A stretch of DNA of 64,000 bases from Clostridiales bacterium (GCA_017428155.1 JAFRRJ010000048.1:1-64000), one strand, 5' to 3'. Shown: positions 54,226 through 63,671, numbered from the stretch's first letter. Numbers and translations: made by a program. The notes: generated by a model not told the origin, from the sequence alone.

Positions 54226-54278
54226 GTTAGGCTTTGCTAACCGACTACAAGTATAGTTAGCAATCGCTAACGCGTCAA
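54226..54278 (-). promoter_or_regulatory. feo promoter with two DtxR-type operators
   Basis: On the minus strand TTGACG (54273-54278) and TATACT (54250-54255) are separated by exactly 17 bases that contain GTTAGCGATTGCTAAC (54256-54271). A second site, GTTAGCAAAGCCTAAC, lies just downstream (54226-54241). Binding of a metal-loaded repressor in the spacer would exclude polymerase. Confidence 0.85.
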
Positions 54279-54333
54279 TAGCCACTTTATGTGAAATTAT
54301 TGAATTTTATGTTGAAAAGCCCGTTTGTTTTTG

Positions 54334-54349
54334 GTAAGTTATTGCTAAC
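54334..54349 (+). promoter_or_regulatory. Degenerate DtxR-type site before dtxR-like gene
   Basis: GTAAGTTATTGCTAAC keeps one perfect half (GCTAAC) and a four-of-six left half, 22 bases before the regulator's ATG. Possible autoregulation. Confidence 0.45.
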
Positions 54350-54370
54350 TTTTGGAAGGAGTCATACTTT

Positions 54371-54745
54371 ATGGCCATATTGGAATCCGGCGAGATGTAT
54401 GTAGAAACCATATATCTGCTGTCTTTAGAATCCGACAAAGTTCGCGGAAAAGACATCAGCGAATACATGGGGTTCTCCAGACCATCAGTCAGCCGTGCTT
54501 TGAACTCTTTAAGAGAAAGAGGCCTTGTAAAGAAAGACAAAAACGGATATATAAAACTGACAGAAGGCGGGATAATCCTCGCTAAACATATATATGACCG
54601 CAACATGCTGATCGCCCGTCACTTTACCGGACTGGGCGTTGATGAGAAGACAGCAAGAAAAGACGCACAGATGGTCGAGCGGTTCATAAGCGACACCACT
54701 TTCAACGCGATCAGGGATAATCAGATAAAGAATGGCGTAGGATAA
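54371..54745 (+). CDS. DtxR-family regulator with eroded metal site (124 aa)
   Basis: Winged helix VRGKDISEYMGFSRPSVSRALNSL is well kept and closely matches the paralog at 45845-46213 (shared GFS-PSVSRA). The metal ligands are not: GEMY is present, but the His of IYERH is Asn (IYDRN), and CRIEH has become QMVER, losing Cys and His. It may be metal-independent, bind another ligand or work as a heterodimer partner. GGAAGGAG precedes the ATG. Divergent from feoA. Its role in the regulon is open. Confidence 0.85.
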   Translation: MAILESGEMYVETIYLLSLESDKVRGKDISEYMGFSRPSVSRALNSLRERGLVKKDKNGYIKLTEGGIILAKHIYDRNMLIARHFTGLGVDEKTARKDAQMVERFISDTTFNAIRDNQIKNGVG

Positions 54746-54807
54746 AACCGGTCACTGATTCTCGGTTCTGTCCAGGAAACTATGACTCTCACCGGGTGTG
54801 TTAGTCT

Positions 54808-55302
54808 CTATAATGGGTTGATCTGCTTATGATACTTGCGAAGGAATCCTGGTCCCTGATCATTCAGGATCGAATCCAGATTCTCTTCAAGATAATCCGC
54901 GAAAATATCGAACCGGCCCATTCTGTCATGATCATAAATGTCTTTGCAGACTTTCTTTTTTACAATTCTTTCAATGTTGGAATCCTTGTTAACACCAAAC
55001 ATAGTGCACATAGATCTTCTCTTGCCTTCACGCAAGCCTGAATAATCATAGTACTTTTTCTGGCGCACGATAATAGTATCTGTCTCATCATATCTGCCTG
55101 ACAACACCATAATCTCAATGTCACCGTTTTTATATACAACAGAATGCGGACCTTCTTCAACAGAATAATCCATTTGAACAAGAAAACCCATTCTCTTGCG
55201 AATGTGTTCTCTCTCGATTTCGGAAAAGCCGCCTAATCTTCCGTTTATAGCAATGTATTCTCTTGCGTTCATATAACCACGAATACCATTTGAGACAGAC
55301 AT
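54808..55302 (-). CDS. Uncharacterised protein (164 aa)
   Basis: Soluble alpha/beta protein, no signal peptide or membrane segment, basic C-terminal half (VKKKVCKDIYDHDRMGRFDIFADYLEENL). The middle (VVYKNGDIEIMVLSGRYDETDTIIVRQ) looks like a small beta-sheet domain of a type seen in immunity proteins of Clostridial polymorphic toxin loci, but I cannot assign it. GAGG seven bases before the ATG. Confidence 0.6.
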   Translation of the reverse strand: MSVSNGIRGYMNAREYIAINGRLGGFSEIEREHIRKRMGFLVQMDYSVEEGPHSVVYKNGDIEIMVLSGRYDETDTIIVRQKKYYDYSGLREGKRRSMCTMFGVNKDSNIERIVKKKVCKDIYDHDRMGRFDIFADYLEENLDSILNDQGPGFLRKYHKQINPL

Positions 55303-55333
55303 GTGTCAACCTCAAACTTTAGACAATCTGTTT

Positions 55334-55777
55334 TTATTCTGCTTTTGAACTTTTTGGCAATGCCTTTTTGGAAGATATCATAAATACAATAGTTGTTACT
55401 AAAACGGTAAGGATCAATATATGAAGAACCGTGTGATAAACATCCGGAATATATAATCCGTCTATCTCGAGCCACTTAACAGCGCCTTCAAAATAATGGC
55501 TTTTATTCTCATATCCGTTGCCTGTTATCGTTACCAATTCGTGAGAGATAAACTGAACTGCAAACCACAGGGAACACCAGACTGAGACTGCCCATTTGCC
55601 GATCTTATCCTTAATCAGAAACAAAACAACAGTCACAAGATAAATAACAAAGAATATCCCGTCTTCTTTATAAGATCGTGTAACAAGATATGATTCTTCA
55701 AAATATACACCTGTCATATCAAGAAAAAACCACAACAAAAGAATTATCTGAGTGACTATACAAACAATTTTCTTCAT
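55334..55777 (-). CDS. Membrane protein, unknown (147 aa)
   Basis: Four predicted helices with a short polar loop carrying HELVTITGNGYENKSHYF. ATG at 55777 follows GAAGG. Overlaps no neighbour except the end of the PHP gene region (24 bases before it). No family assigned. Confidence 0.65.
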   Translation of the reverse strand: MKKIVCIVTQIILLLWFFLDMTGVYFEESYLVTRSYKEDGIFFVIYLVTVVLFLIKDKIGKWAVSVWCSLWFAVQFISHELVTITGNGYENKSHYFEGAVKWLEIDGLYIPDVYHTVLHILILTVLVTTIVFMISSKKALPKSSKAE

Positions 55778-55800
55778 ACTAACACCTTCTTCCTGCTGAT

Positions 55801-56583
55801 CTATATACCCGAAAAACACCTGCTCATCTCTTCGATCTTATATCCGACATCTTCCGGACAATGCGCATCCGAAGAGGTAATTACCGGCACGCCGTGATCA
55901 TTAAAGGCCCTTATCAGTTCCTTATTCATCCCGAGTTCAGCCGTATCAGGGCAACGGCGGTGGGCACCACTGTTCTGATCTGCGTACATGTTATTTTTCG
56001 AGAGGGCCGCCGCCAAAGACTCATAATAATCATTCAAAGGAAATGTAGCTTTATGCCCGAACATCTTGATCTGATCCGGATGCCCTATTCCATCGAAAAG
56101 TCCGCTCTCAGCCAGAAGAACAGAATCCTCGAAATATCTGCGGAAGACCTTATCAACATCAACTCCCTGCCAGAGATCCGCATTATGGTCGAAGGCAAAA
56201 CTGTCTGCAAAATGCATACTTCCGAGAAGAAAATCCAGACCGAGATCTTGCGTGTGATCACGGATAAAATCTTCAGAATCCTTAAAGTAGCATATCTCCA
56301 ATCCGAACTTGATAGTTACGGGATATGATCTGCCACGCACCTTTTCTATCAGATCCAGATATCCGCGAAGATCCTTGAATCCTGCTTTATGCTGAAACCA
56401 GTCCCTCACAAATCCGTTTTGTGAACACACGTTATCATACATCGGAGCAAATTCCGGGAACATGTAATTGTGCTCAAGAAGACGTATCTCTGTAAGCTTC
56501 ATCCAGACCGCTTGCTCCACGAATCGATCGATCCATTCGAGCGTATATGGCCCTCTTTCTATATGAATATGTCCGTCGATCAT
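55801..56583 (-). CDS. PHP-domain phosphoesterase, HisJ-like (260 aa)
   Basis: Metal-dependent phosphoesterase of the PHP family, resembling HisJ-type histidinol-phosphatases. The first metal motif is MIDGHIHIERG at the start, followed by FGLEICYF, a DFLLGSMHF strand, GHPD, and late SSDAHCPEDVG. The start at 56583 puts HIH where the family has it; an in-frame GTG at 56619 is possible. No his biosynthetic genes adjoin it, so the substrate may differ. Confidence 0.85.
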   Translation of the reverse strand: MIDGHIHIERGPYTLEWIDRFVEQAVWMKLTEIRLLEHNYMFPEFAPMYDNVCSQNGFVRDWFQHKAGFKDLRGYLDLIEKVRGRSYPVTIKFGLEICYFKDSEDFIRDHTQDLGLDFLLGSMHFADSFAFDHNADLWQGVDVDKVFRRYFEDSVLLAESGLFDGIGHPDQIKMFGHKATFPLNDYYESLAAALSKNNMYADQNSGAHRRCPDTAELGMNKELIRAFNDHGVPVITSSDAHCPEDVGYKIEEMSRCFSGI

Positions 56584-56645
56584 AGCCTTTATTCTTAACG
56601 CTTTCCTATAACTATCCACCCGGTAAATTGCTTCTTCAAAGATCC

Positions 56646-57551
56646 TTACTTCATCATATAAGCTATGAAGACAATCGGAATATCAATAAAGGCACTAATA
56701 GCATTAGCTGTTATTGCATAAGCTATATTTCTCCCGACTGAGACATTGCCGTCTTTCCTGACAAAACTCTTGAAGTAGATGAGCAGCTCGATTGCCGTGA
56801 TCAGGGCCTCTGCAACAAGCCAGACTATAAAGTACATCTGCCACAGCGGATCTATAAGTCTGCAAGTAAGATTAAAGACGAAAAGCAGTGTCTGCGTAAT
56901 GAGATTGGCAATAAAAAATCTTAAAAGATTCTTTTTCCTGAACAATCCGAAGCAAAGCAGGACTATGCCTTCAATAAACAGAGTAGCACCACAGAACAAG
57001 ACTGATTCTATAGCCAGATTTCTCGAGAATTTCGAAGCAAAATTCACTTCCGTCAAAGTGTTAGTTGAATAATCGTATTCACACTCAGAGTGGAATGCTT
57101 TGGCCGTAATCTCATTGCTGACCGTCACTTCTCCGCTCTTTGTCACAACAATTACCTTGAATGTTGAAGGCACCATATAGCCATAGCTGATAAAGTCTGT
57201 ATCCCCTATTCTCTCGGAACTCTCTATTGAAGTCGAACCGCCGGCATAACTGAACAGTACAAAACCGTCTTCATCGTAGTTGAAAAAGATATCTTTTATG
57301 TTCTCATCCTCATCCGGAATTTTCACATATCTGTAGCTGCTGTAGGGATCACGGGGGAGCTGTCCCGGCATAAGGAGCGCAATATAATAGGGCTCAGACG
57401 GAATGTTCTTGAGATAGATCTTTATAGACTTTTTAGGACCCATATCAGCAAGAACTGTCATCGAAAAGATGTTGATGCATAATAAGGCCGCCGCTATTAC
57501 GGAAAATGCTTTAAATATCAATGATCGTCTCTGATCAGCCAATGTATTCAT
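56646..57551 (-). CDS. Exported multi-helix membrane protein (301 aa)
   Basis: Signal peptide ending SMTVLA near residue 34, an extracellular domain of about 130 residues (starting DMGPKKSIKIYLKNIP), then four to five C-terminal helices (from about 180). The layout resembles envelope sensor proteins of Clostridia, but I do not recognise the domain. The start is preceded by GGAGGGATC. Confidence 0.7.
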   Translation of the reverse strand: MNTLADQRRSLIFKAFSVIAAALLCINIFSMTVLADMGPKKSIKIYLKNIPSEPYYIALLMPGQLPRDPYSSYRYVKIPDEDENIKDIFFNYDEDGFVLFSYAGGSTSIESSERIGDTDFISYGYMVPSTFKVIVVTKSGEVTVSNEITAKAFHSECEYDYSTNTLTEVNFASKFSRNLAIESVLFCGATLFIEGIVLLCFGLFRKKNLLRFFIANLITQTLLFVFNLTCRLIDPLWQMYFIVWLVAEALITAIELLIYFKSFVRKDGNVSVGRNIAYAITANAISAFIDIPIVFIAYMMK

Positions 57552-57619
57552 AAGATCCCTCCTGTAGGTTTATGCAAGTCTTCCTCTTATTCTCTTTACC
57601 TGTAAACAAATATACGGAA

Positions 57620-58609
57620 TCAATACATCTCTTCCCGTATCTTTCTCATCCTCGCCCACACATTATCTCCGTAATTACTGATCATGACCGTTATCATTCC
57701 ATTGTTGGGATTATATTCGGAGATGGCGCTTATTCCATCGTCCATTCCCTGCATATACACATAGTCCTTCCCTTGGGGATTATCAATGATCCAGACGCCA
57801 AACCCGTAATATCCTTCTTCCGGATCTTTCCCGTCTCCGCTCTGTTTGGAAAACATCTGCGTCACCATCTCCTCTGAAAGGAGTTTGTGCTCAAGAAGTC
57901 CTTCCCAGAACTTCACAATATCTCCTACAGTAACGAACGCTCCACCGTCACCGGTACCCTTTGCGCCGACAGAGTATATATTGGTACGGTAATCATCCGT
58001 ATCAGGACAGTAAATATAGCTGTTCGCGCATTTCGCAGGCAGTTTGTCGAAGGAATAATATCCTGTATTGCTCATGCCGCATCTGTCGAAAACATTTTGC
58101 TTAAGATAAATGTCAAAATCCGTGCCGGTAATCTTCTCGATGATCATCGCGAGCAATACATACCCGGAATTATTGTACTGAAACCTCTCTCCCTTGCCAT
58201 ACATCATCGGCTTATCAATAAACAGAGGCAGCATATCACGGTTATGCCTGATCCTGTAATTGGGATAATCAGTCCACAACGCCTCATAGTCATCCATAAC
58301 TGATTCATCAAAGTAATCAGGAACACCGGAAGTGTGATTCAAAAGCTGTCTCACTGTAACGTTAGGATCGATCAGTTTCAGATCAAAATCCAGAATCGAA
58401 CCGATAGTATCTTCGAATCCCAGTTTCTCTTCTTCGATCAGCTGAAGAATACCCACGGCAACAAATGTCTTACCCATGGATGCAGTTGCAAATCTTGTGT
58501 CGAACGTATTCGGAATCTCATTTGCAAGATCTGCAAATCCGCCGCTGTAATTGAGTAATACTTCCCTGTCTTTAATTATGTATGCATTTCCTCTGAATTC
58601 TTTATCCAT
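57620..58609 (-). CDS. Serine hydrolase of the beta-lactamase class C fold (329 aa)
   Basis: Penicillin-binding-protein-like fold with SxxK at SMGK (Ser44, Lys47) and YNN in place of YxN (FQYNNSGYVLL). No signal peptide, so it is probably cytoplasmic, unlike the class C beta-lactamases. Such proteins are often esterases or D-aminopeptidases. GGDGAFVTVGD near residue 220 is a family feature. Substrate unknown. Confidence 0.87.
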   Translation of the reverse strand: MDKEFRGNAYIIKDREVLLNYSGGFADLANEIPNTFDTRFATASMGKTFVAVGILQLIEEEKLGFEDTIGSILDFDLKLIDPNVTVRQLLNHTSGVPDYFDESVMDDYEALWTDYPNYRIRHNRDMLPLFIDKPMMYGKGERFQYNNSGYVLLAMIIEKITGTDFDIYLKQNVFDRCGMSNTGYYSFDKLPAKCANSYIYCPDTDDYRTNIYSVGAKGTGDGGAFVTVGDIVKFWEGLLEHKLLSEEMVTQMFSKQSGDGKDPEEGYYGFGVWIIDNPQGKDYVYMQGMDDGISAISEYNPNNGMITVMISNYGDNVWARMRKIREEMY

Positions 58610-58743
58610 AGAAGTTGTCTCTCTTATTTGTTGATAAAATTATGCTTCACACGTCTTTATCTTCGTATTCGATGCCTATTCAGTGTCTTCTATTTTATTG
58701 CCCAGAATCCGGCCTCTCAGCTATACGATCCGCCACCATTATA

Positions 58744-59376
58744 CTATTTCTCAAACACGAGGAACTTGCCGCGTTCAAGGCTGTCAAATGTTACACCGCC
58801 CTTTTGCTGATAATATGGGCTGTATACTTTCTCAAAATGAATACCCTTAAGGTCCTTATCAATGTATTTGAATCCGCAGCTACATATTTCATCTATCAGC
58901 TTCTTATATGTGTACTTGCATTTCTTTTTATCCTTATCCCGGAAATTCGACAAATGGAACGGCAGGACAGCAAGAATGCCGTTTTCCTTCAGAGTTCTTT
59001 TCGCTTCTTCGATCATCACAAAACGGTGAAGTCCGTTATAAGTTTTCTCTTCTCCGTGAAACATATCGGCATAGATGACAAGATCAAAGAAGCCGTCTTC
59101 AAAATCATGGCGGTAATCCTCCCTTCCGGAAGCCGTCGTAATGCAGCCGATCTTCTCATCCTTTGCTTTACTGTTTACGTAATCAAGGCACTGCTTGTTG
59201 ATATCCACAGCGTACACTTTGCATTTCTGACCAAAAGCATGTGCCGCAGCAAAAGAATAATTACCGGCTCCGCAGCCATAATCAAGAATTACAGGATCAC
59301 TCACATTAAGGATCGAAGAAAAGATCTTTGCACCTTCCTCTTTCTCCCAACTGTTTACTTCATCGAAAATACTCAT
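58744..59376 (-). CDS. Class I SAM-dependent methyltransferase (210 aa)
   Basis: Motif I is VILDYGCGAGNYSFAAA, then YAVDINKQCLDYV (acidic ribose-binding residue), DLVIYADMFHG (motif IV) and a C-terminal sheet. The start overlaps the stop of the hydrolase gene at 59373 by four bases (ATGA). Methyl acceptor unknown. Confidence 0.9.
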   Translation of the reverse strand: MSIFDEVNSWEKEEGAKIFSSILNVSDPVILDYGCGAGNYSFAAAHAFGQKCKVYAVDINKQCLDYVNSKAKDEKIGCITTASGREDYRHDFEDGFFDLVIYADMFHGEEKTYNGLHRFVMIEEAKRTLKENGILAVLPFHLSNFRDKDKKKCKYTYKKLIDEICSCGFKYIDKDLKGIHFEKVYSPYYQQKGGVTFDSLERGKFLVFEK

Positions 59377-60176
59377 ATAAATCTCCTCAGGAACTTTTCT
59401 ATTGCCTTATTGACCATCTCCGGCTTGTCATCGTTGGAATTATGAGCAGCATCTTCAATCCAGGTTATTGGAACCCCTAATTCTTCAGACCACTGCCTGT
59501 TATAGCTTTGGACTTTCCCGGTCTTGTCTTCTCTCCCCACGATCAAAAGTACAGGACAATTGATCTTAATATCACAGTTATCTTCCAGAAATCCTGCATA
59601 TCCGATGCTCAGCAAATGACAAAGTTCTTTCTTGCTGTATATCGAGTGCATATCGATCATGTTCTTATATGCATGATCAGTTGTGGTGCATTGTTTTGCA
59701 ATTGCTTTTCGAAGGGTCTTATCAGGATAAAGCCCTGCCATCCACTCTATTTGACGAAGCCACCATTTGTCTGAACCCGAATAGTACTTTTCTCCGAACG
59801 GAGTGCTGTCTATTGAGACAAAGCCTTTCACGACATCAGGGAATCTTTTGATAACGGATTGCGTGATGAATCCGCCCATTGACTGGCCGATAAACACCGC
59901 TTCACGGATACCGTTATCGTCCAGGATCTTTTTGGCAGCAAGAGCCGCTTTCTCATATGTGAAATCTTCAAAAGGCCGCGATGCACCGTGCGCAGGCGCA
60001 TCCCAGGTGATCACGTTATATCTGTCCGAGAAGAAGCCCGTCTGACCGTTAAACAGATTATGATTCGCTGTAAGCCCGTGAAGGAAAAACAGTGTAATCC
60101 GGTCAGCAGTCAAATTCCCGGAAATCCAATAATGAACATCACCGTATGATGTTTTGAGTATTTTCTCTTCTAACAT
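59373..60176 (-). CDS. Alpha/beta hydrolase (267 aa)
   Basis: HG oxyanion segment FFLHGLTANHNLFNGQ, nucleophile GQSMGG, acid near GREDK and terminal His in DAAHNSN. Cytoplasmic, no signal. Starts after AAGGGGATAG and is translationally coupled to the methyltransferase, so the pair may process one metabolite. Closest families are esterases and peroxidase-like hydrolases. Confidence 0.87.
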   Translation of the reverse strand: MLEEKILKTSYGDVHYWISGNLTADRITLFFLHGLTANHNLFNGQTGFFSDRYNVITWDAPAHGASRPFEDFTYEKAALAAKKILDDNGIREAVFIGQSMGGFITQSVIKRFPDVVKGFVSIDSTPFGEKYYSGSDKWWLRQIEWMAGLYPDKTLRKAIAKQCTTTDHAYKNMIDMHSIYSKKELCHLLSIGYAGFLEDNCDIKINCPVLLIVGREDKTGKVQSYNRQWSEELGVPITWIEDAAHNSNDDKPEMVNKAIEKFLRRFI

Positions 60177-60224
60177 TTTCTATCCCCTTATTCGTTAAAC
60201 ATATCCAGTATACACTATCACCGC

Positions 60225-61139
60225 TTATCGTTCATTCTCAAGGTCTCTTATCTTCTCATCCATCTTGCCGGATTCCATCGTCTTTTCTAAAGCCTTTTTA
60301 TAAACGGGCGTTCTCGAGAATATAACATAGAACAAGACATCCATTACAATTTCAACGAAAACAACAACTACGCTGTAAGTATCTGAAAACGGATAGATCA
60401 TCGCACCGGTCAGAATGATGTTTTTAAACAGGTGCAAAAAGAAGATCGGAAAGACCTTTCTTTTTGCAATCACATATATAGTCATATAGACAAGTGCCGC
60501 CGACATGCAGCTTACAATAAAGAGCAGCCCCAAAAACGGATTGATCATAAACCAGTCGTGCTGGATCTGAGCCGGATAAAAGTATAACGGCAGGTGCCAG
60601 ATTCCCCAGATAAAACCGATAAACAATGATGCCTGGAGCAGCTTGTCTTTTCGATACAAGCGATCCGTCAGGAAACCTCTCCATCCGAATTCCTCGGAAA
60701 AAGGTCCGGAGATGATTCCCCAAAACAGAAAGTAAAAGAAATAAAGCGGGTTTTTGGCAATCAGCTTTAATCCCTCAAAGCCGAGCTTCTCTGCACCAAG
60801 CCCTCTCGAGATCATCTGTGTCACAAATACTTCTGCACAGATTAAAGCAAGTGAGATAAATATAGCTGCTATGGATTCCTTGTTTGGAATAAAACACCTT
60901 TTCAGGAAATCCTTTATCCCGTCCTTCGTATAAAAAACGAACACAAATATAATACCGGTCAGAGTCGGTATCACGCCTCCGATCCCAAAAAACAGTGAAG
61001 CAAAATCGAACGAGGATATTGATGTGTTCTCAATATCCAGTCCCATGATCATCGGCATGAACTGTAAAAGCCATGTTAATGCAATGGTTATAGCTATATA
61101 AAGAGCAATTATTTTTCTATTCCTAGCAGCCTTTTCCAC
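60225..61139 (-). CDS. CPBP-family intramembrane metalloprotease (304 aa)
   Basis: Eight-helix membrane protein with the Abi/CAAX motifs EEFGWRGFL (Glu-Glu and Arg), a late HLPLYF and the GSYLHL-like HLFKNI helix. Such enzymes cleave membrane peptides or prenylated proteins; in Firmicutes many give immunity to bacteriocins. No nearby bacteriocin gene. C-terminal tail is charged (KTMESGKMDEKIRDL). Confidence 0.87.
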   Translation of the reverse strand: MEKAARNRKIIALYIAITIALTWLLQFMPMIMGLDIENTSISSFDFASLFFGIGGVIPTLTGIIFVFVFYTKDGIKDFLKRCFIPNKESIAAIFISLALICAEVFVTQMISRGLGAEKLGFEGLKLIAKNPLYFFYFLFWGIISGPFSEEFGWRGFLTDRLYRKDKLLQASLFIGFIWGIWHLPLYFYPAQIQHDWFMINPFLGLLFIVSCMSAALVYMTIYVIAKRKVFPIFFLHLFKNIILTGAMIYPFSDTYSVVVVFVEIVMDVLFYVIFSRTPVYKKALEKTMESGKMDEKIRDLENER

Positions 61140-61335
61140 AAATCTTCCCCTTCCAAATCAAATTTGCCTTATTCAATTATCCTGACGATTATCCATACCA
61201 TTACAAACATCTGCCATGATATATCCCTCGTTTATTTATCATGGACGAAAAACAGTTTGTTTTCCTACAAATGCTTTGGTTTTATATCTCTGCTTTGCTG
61301 TCAATTGATTGATCTATAGATCAGGCTGATAAAGC

Positions 61336-61680
61336 TTATTCCTTATCCTTCATTATCCCCATCTTAGCAACGATGGCAGCAGCGCTGCCGACATAATCGT
61401 TGCACTTTCCGCTCAAAAAACCGCGTAGTTCACTGCACTTAAGATGCTGATATTTGTCGGTAAATCTTTTATCAAATTCGGCAACATCTTCTTCCGTTCC
61501 GCCCATCTCGCGGATAGTCTGTTCTGCCGCAAGAACCGCTCCGCATTTGCCACCCTCATCTCTCGGGCGCGGCGGTGTGGTCTGATTGGGATTAGTCATT
61601 CCGAGCGCATCGTAAACTGCAGAAGCACAATTCATTCCGCTCTTGTGATTAGTTCTTGCTATAGTTTCATAGTCGATCAT
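61336..61680 (-). CDS. C_GCAxxG_C_C family protein (114 aa)
   Basis: Small redox-type protein with the spaced Cys signature of this family: NCASAVYDAL, GGKCGAVLAAE (here KCGAVLA), LKCSEL and GKCNDYVGSAA. Probably binds a metal or cluster in electron transfer; function unknown. A palindrome TGATCTATAGATCA (61310-61323) lies just past the stop. GGTGG precedes the ATG. Confidence 0.88.
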   Translation of the reverse strand: MIDYETIARTNHKSGMNCASAVYDALGMTNPNQTTPPRPRDEGGKCGAVLAAEQTIREMGGTEEDVAEFDKRFTDKYQHLKCSELRGFLSGKCNDYVGSAAAIVAKMGIMKDKE

Positions 61681-61798
61681 AAAGCCACCATCAAATTCAG
61701 TTATCGGTACTGATAATTATATCAAACCCCTGTTGTCCTCCCGTTGTGGTATATTCAAAGTATTCTGATGAAAATCTCGAAAAAGGATCGCGCCGGTT

Positions 61799-62899
61799 AT
61801 GTCTGTTTATATCGCATACAGAGATCTTGTAAAATACCGCTTCCAGATGACTCTTTGCGGAGGACCTCCGACAAATCCCGATTTCCGCCTTGCCACGGTC
61901 AAGAGTGGTGTATATCTTCTGACCTGCGGCAATCAGGATTATGCCGTCACCAAAGAAAGAGCAGAACAGTTTAAGGACGAGGTATTATCAAAGACCACGG
62001 GAAGCCATAATGGTCATTTCCCGATGGATGCCGAGCATAACGGCAAAACAACTGCAGCGGTTATCGAGATATACGAGGATAACAAGACCACATGGTATGA
62101 CTTTGATGACGAGCTCATACTCAAGATGCTGACAGAATTGAAAGATGAGCTTGGTGAGCCTTTGGACAGAAGGGGACTCATCAATCACTGCTATCCGAAT
62201 CCTGCCCTGCCTGAAGATTTCGAGCTCCAAACAATATACCATCAGATATACTGCGGACCGGACAATACGCCTCCGTCAGTTATCCGGACAATGTTCTCCG
62301 ATACAGTAACAAGCCACTTCTGGTCATTCGGCGACGAGCATTTTGTTGTTATCAGAGAAGGTAACAACGAGAACAAATACAGAGTTCCGGACAGCCTTAT
62401 TCCGGACATAAAAGAAAGGGTCAGGGAGCTTTGCAAGGATCCTGCCGAAGCATATGTTGAACCCGGCAAATGGGAAAGCTTCATCCAATTCGGTAAGACA
62501 AAGGAAAGGATCTTCACCGATCCTGACAAAACACTTGAACTTCTTAATTACATTGCAGCAGGATCAGAATTCGATTCAACATCACAAATAGACACGAACA
62601 AGTATTATCCTTTCAATTCACAGCCGGCCAACGCGTTCGGAATGATGGGCATCATGGGCATGATGTCTATGGCGCAGCAGCAGGCTGCAAATGCGAATGC
62701 CAATCAGACAGCAGAAAAGGCAGCTTCACCAACTCCCGGCACCTGGAACTGCAAGGCATGCGGCAAACAAGGAAATACGGCTCAGTTCTGTCCTGAATGC
62801 GGAACCAAAAAGCCTGAAGGATGGAAGTGCCCCATGTGCGGAGCCTCTAACACCGGCAAATTCTGCATGGAGTGCGGCTCAGTCGGACCCGACTGCTGA
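61799..62899 (+). CDS. Zinc-ribbon protein (366 aa)
   Basis: N-terminal 250 residues are a soluble alpha/beta region of unknown type. A Met/Gly/Ala/Gln-rich linker (about 280-310) leads to two C-terminal zinc ribbons: CKACGKQGNTAQFCPEC and CPMCGASNTGKFCMEC. Ribbon-tailed proteins of this sort bind nucleic acid or other proteins. AAGGAT precedes the ATG. Family of the N-terminus unrecognised. Confidence 0.75.
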   Translation: MSVYIAYRDLVKYRFQMTLCGGPPTNPDFRLATVKSGVYLLTCGNQDYAVTKERAEQFKDEVLSKTTGSHNGHFPMDAEHNGKTTAAVIEIYEDNKTTWYDFDDELILKMLTELKDELGEPLDRRGLINHCYPNPALPEDFELQTIYHQIYCGPDNTPPSVIRTMFSDTVTSHFWSFGDEHFVVIREGNNENKYRVPDSLIPDIKERVRELCKDPAEAYVEPGKWESFIQFGKTKERIFTDPDKTLELLNYIAAGSEFDSTSQIDTNKYYPFNSQPANAFGMMGIMGMMSMAQQQAANANANQTAEKAASPTPGTWNCKACGKQGNTAQFCPECGTKKPEGWKCPMCGASNTGKFCMECGSVGPDC

Positions 62900-62963
62900 T
62901 ACAAGTTTCAGATAATCTCTTTTGATCTTGGGGAGGGAGGATTTCTGATAGTGCTTTTCCCCT

Positions 62964-63020
62964 GCTCGACTCCGTGTCCGAGTTTTGGAGGTAAAATACT
63001 CGAGCAAAAAGTCGGTTTTT
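62964..63020 (+). repeat. Partial dispersed repeat, third copy
   Basis: ACTCGAGCAAAAAGTCG (62998-63014) is identical to 146-162 in copy A. Surrounding bases share TCGAC...CGAG pieces. Nothing else is seen in 62900-63070. Confidence 0.6.
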
Positions 63021-63070
63021 GGCAAGTATATTGATTACTATAACATTGAAAGAATTCAGGTCAAATTAAA

Positions 63071-63105
63071 AGGACTGACTCCTTACCAGGCAAGGAATCA
63101 GTCCT
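63071..63105 (-). terminator. Terminator after secreted protein
   Basis: AGGACTGA / TCAGTCCT with an inner TCCTT / AAGGA; on the minus strand the stem runs into CCTTTTAATT. It lies 32 bases past the stop of the gene at 63137. Confidence 0.8.
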
Positions 63106-63136
63106 GATATTCACTTTAAATATTCACTTTATGTAA

Positions 63137-63535
63137 TCAGTAACAATTACCTCTGTACAATGTGACTTCATTATCGTATGTTACAACTTCCGTGTCAGTA
63201 CTTCCTGAATTTATCTTTACCAGGACTTTTCCGAAAGTTAAGCCTTTAACTTTGATTGTAATTCGGTAAGCACCTGTAGAACTGAAGTATTTTTTACTAA
63301 CAGTACAATTCTTACTCTTTGATATAGTTACAGAATTACCCGTACCATATATCCATACTTCATATGTATCTGATAACAAATCTGAGGAATTATCGCCTTT
63401 TATAGTAACGTAGTTAGTTCCTTGATTTGGTACCTTTAGTGTTCTCTTACTGCCTGCGAGAACCTCCGCACCTAATGTAAAGATGCAAATTACTACTAAC
63501 AAAACTGAAACTGATTTTTTGAGACTTGATCTCAT
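63137..63535 (-). CDS. Small secreted protein (132 aa)
   Basis: Signal peptide (SVLLVVICIFTLGAEVLA, cleavage near 28) followed by about 100 residues rich in Thr, Ser, Lys and Tyr with repeated beta-strand spacing. It has two Cys (NCTVSK and C-terminal GNCY) that could form a disulfide. Family not recognised. GGAGGTAGG lies before the ATG. A terminator follows. Confidence 0.75.
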   Translation of the reverse strand: MRSSLKKSVSVLLVVICIFTLGAEVLAGSKRTLKVPNQGTNYVTIKGDNSSDLLSDTYEVWIYGTGNSVTISKSKNCTVSKKYFSSTGAYRITIKVKGLTFGKVLVKINSGSTDTEVVTYDNEVTLYRGNCY

Positions 63536-63671
63536 ATCCTACCTCCCAAATAGAAAATAATAGTATTGAAGCCATGCTTCGAAAAAATATTAGCACAACT
63601 ATGTTAGATGACAAAGGCAGAAAATGATGATTCTCTCAGCTAAGGAACGCCTCATAATCGCTCCTTCTGAA

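Noticed and set aside
58615..59445. Long open frame on the plus strand (276 codons)
   Set aside because: It runs antisense to the methyltransferase and hydrolase genes, which have clear motifs; no ribosome binding site and no homology-like pattern.
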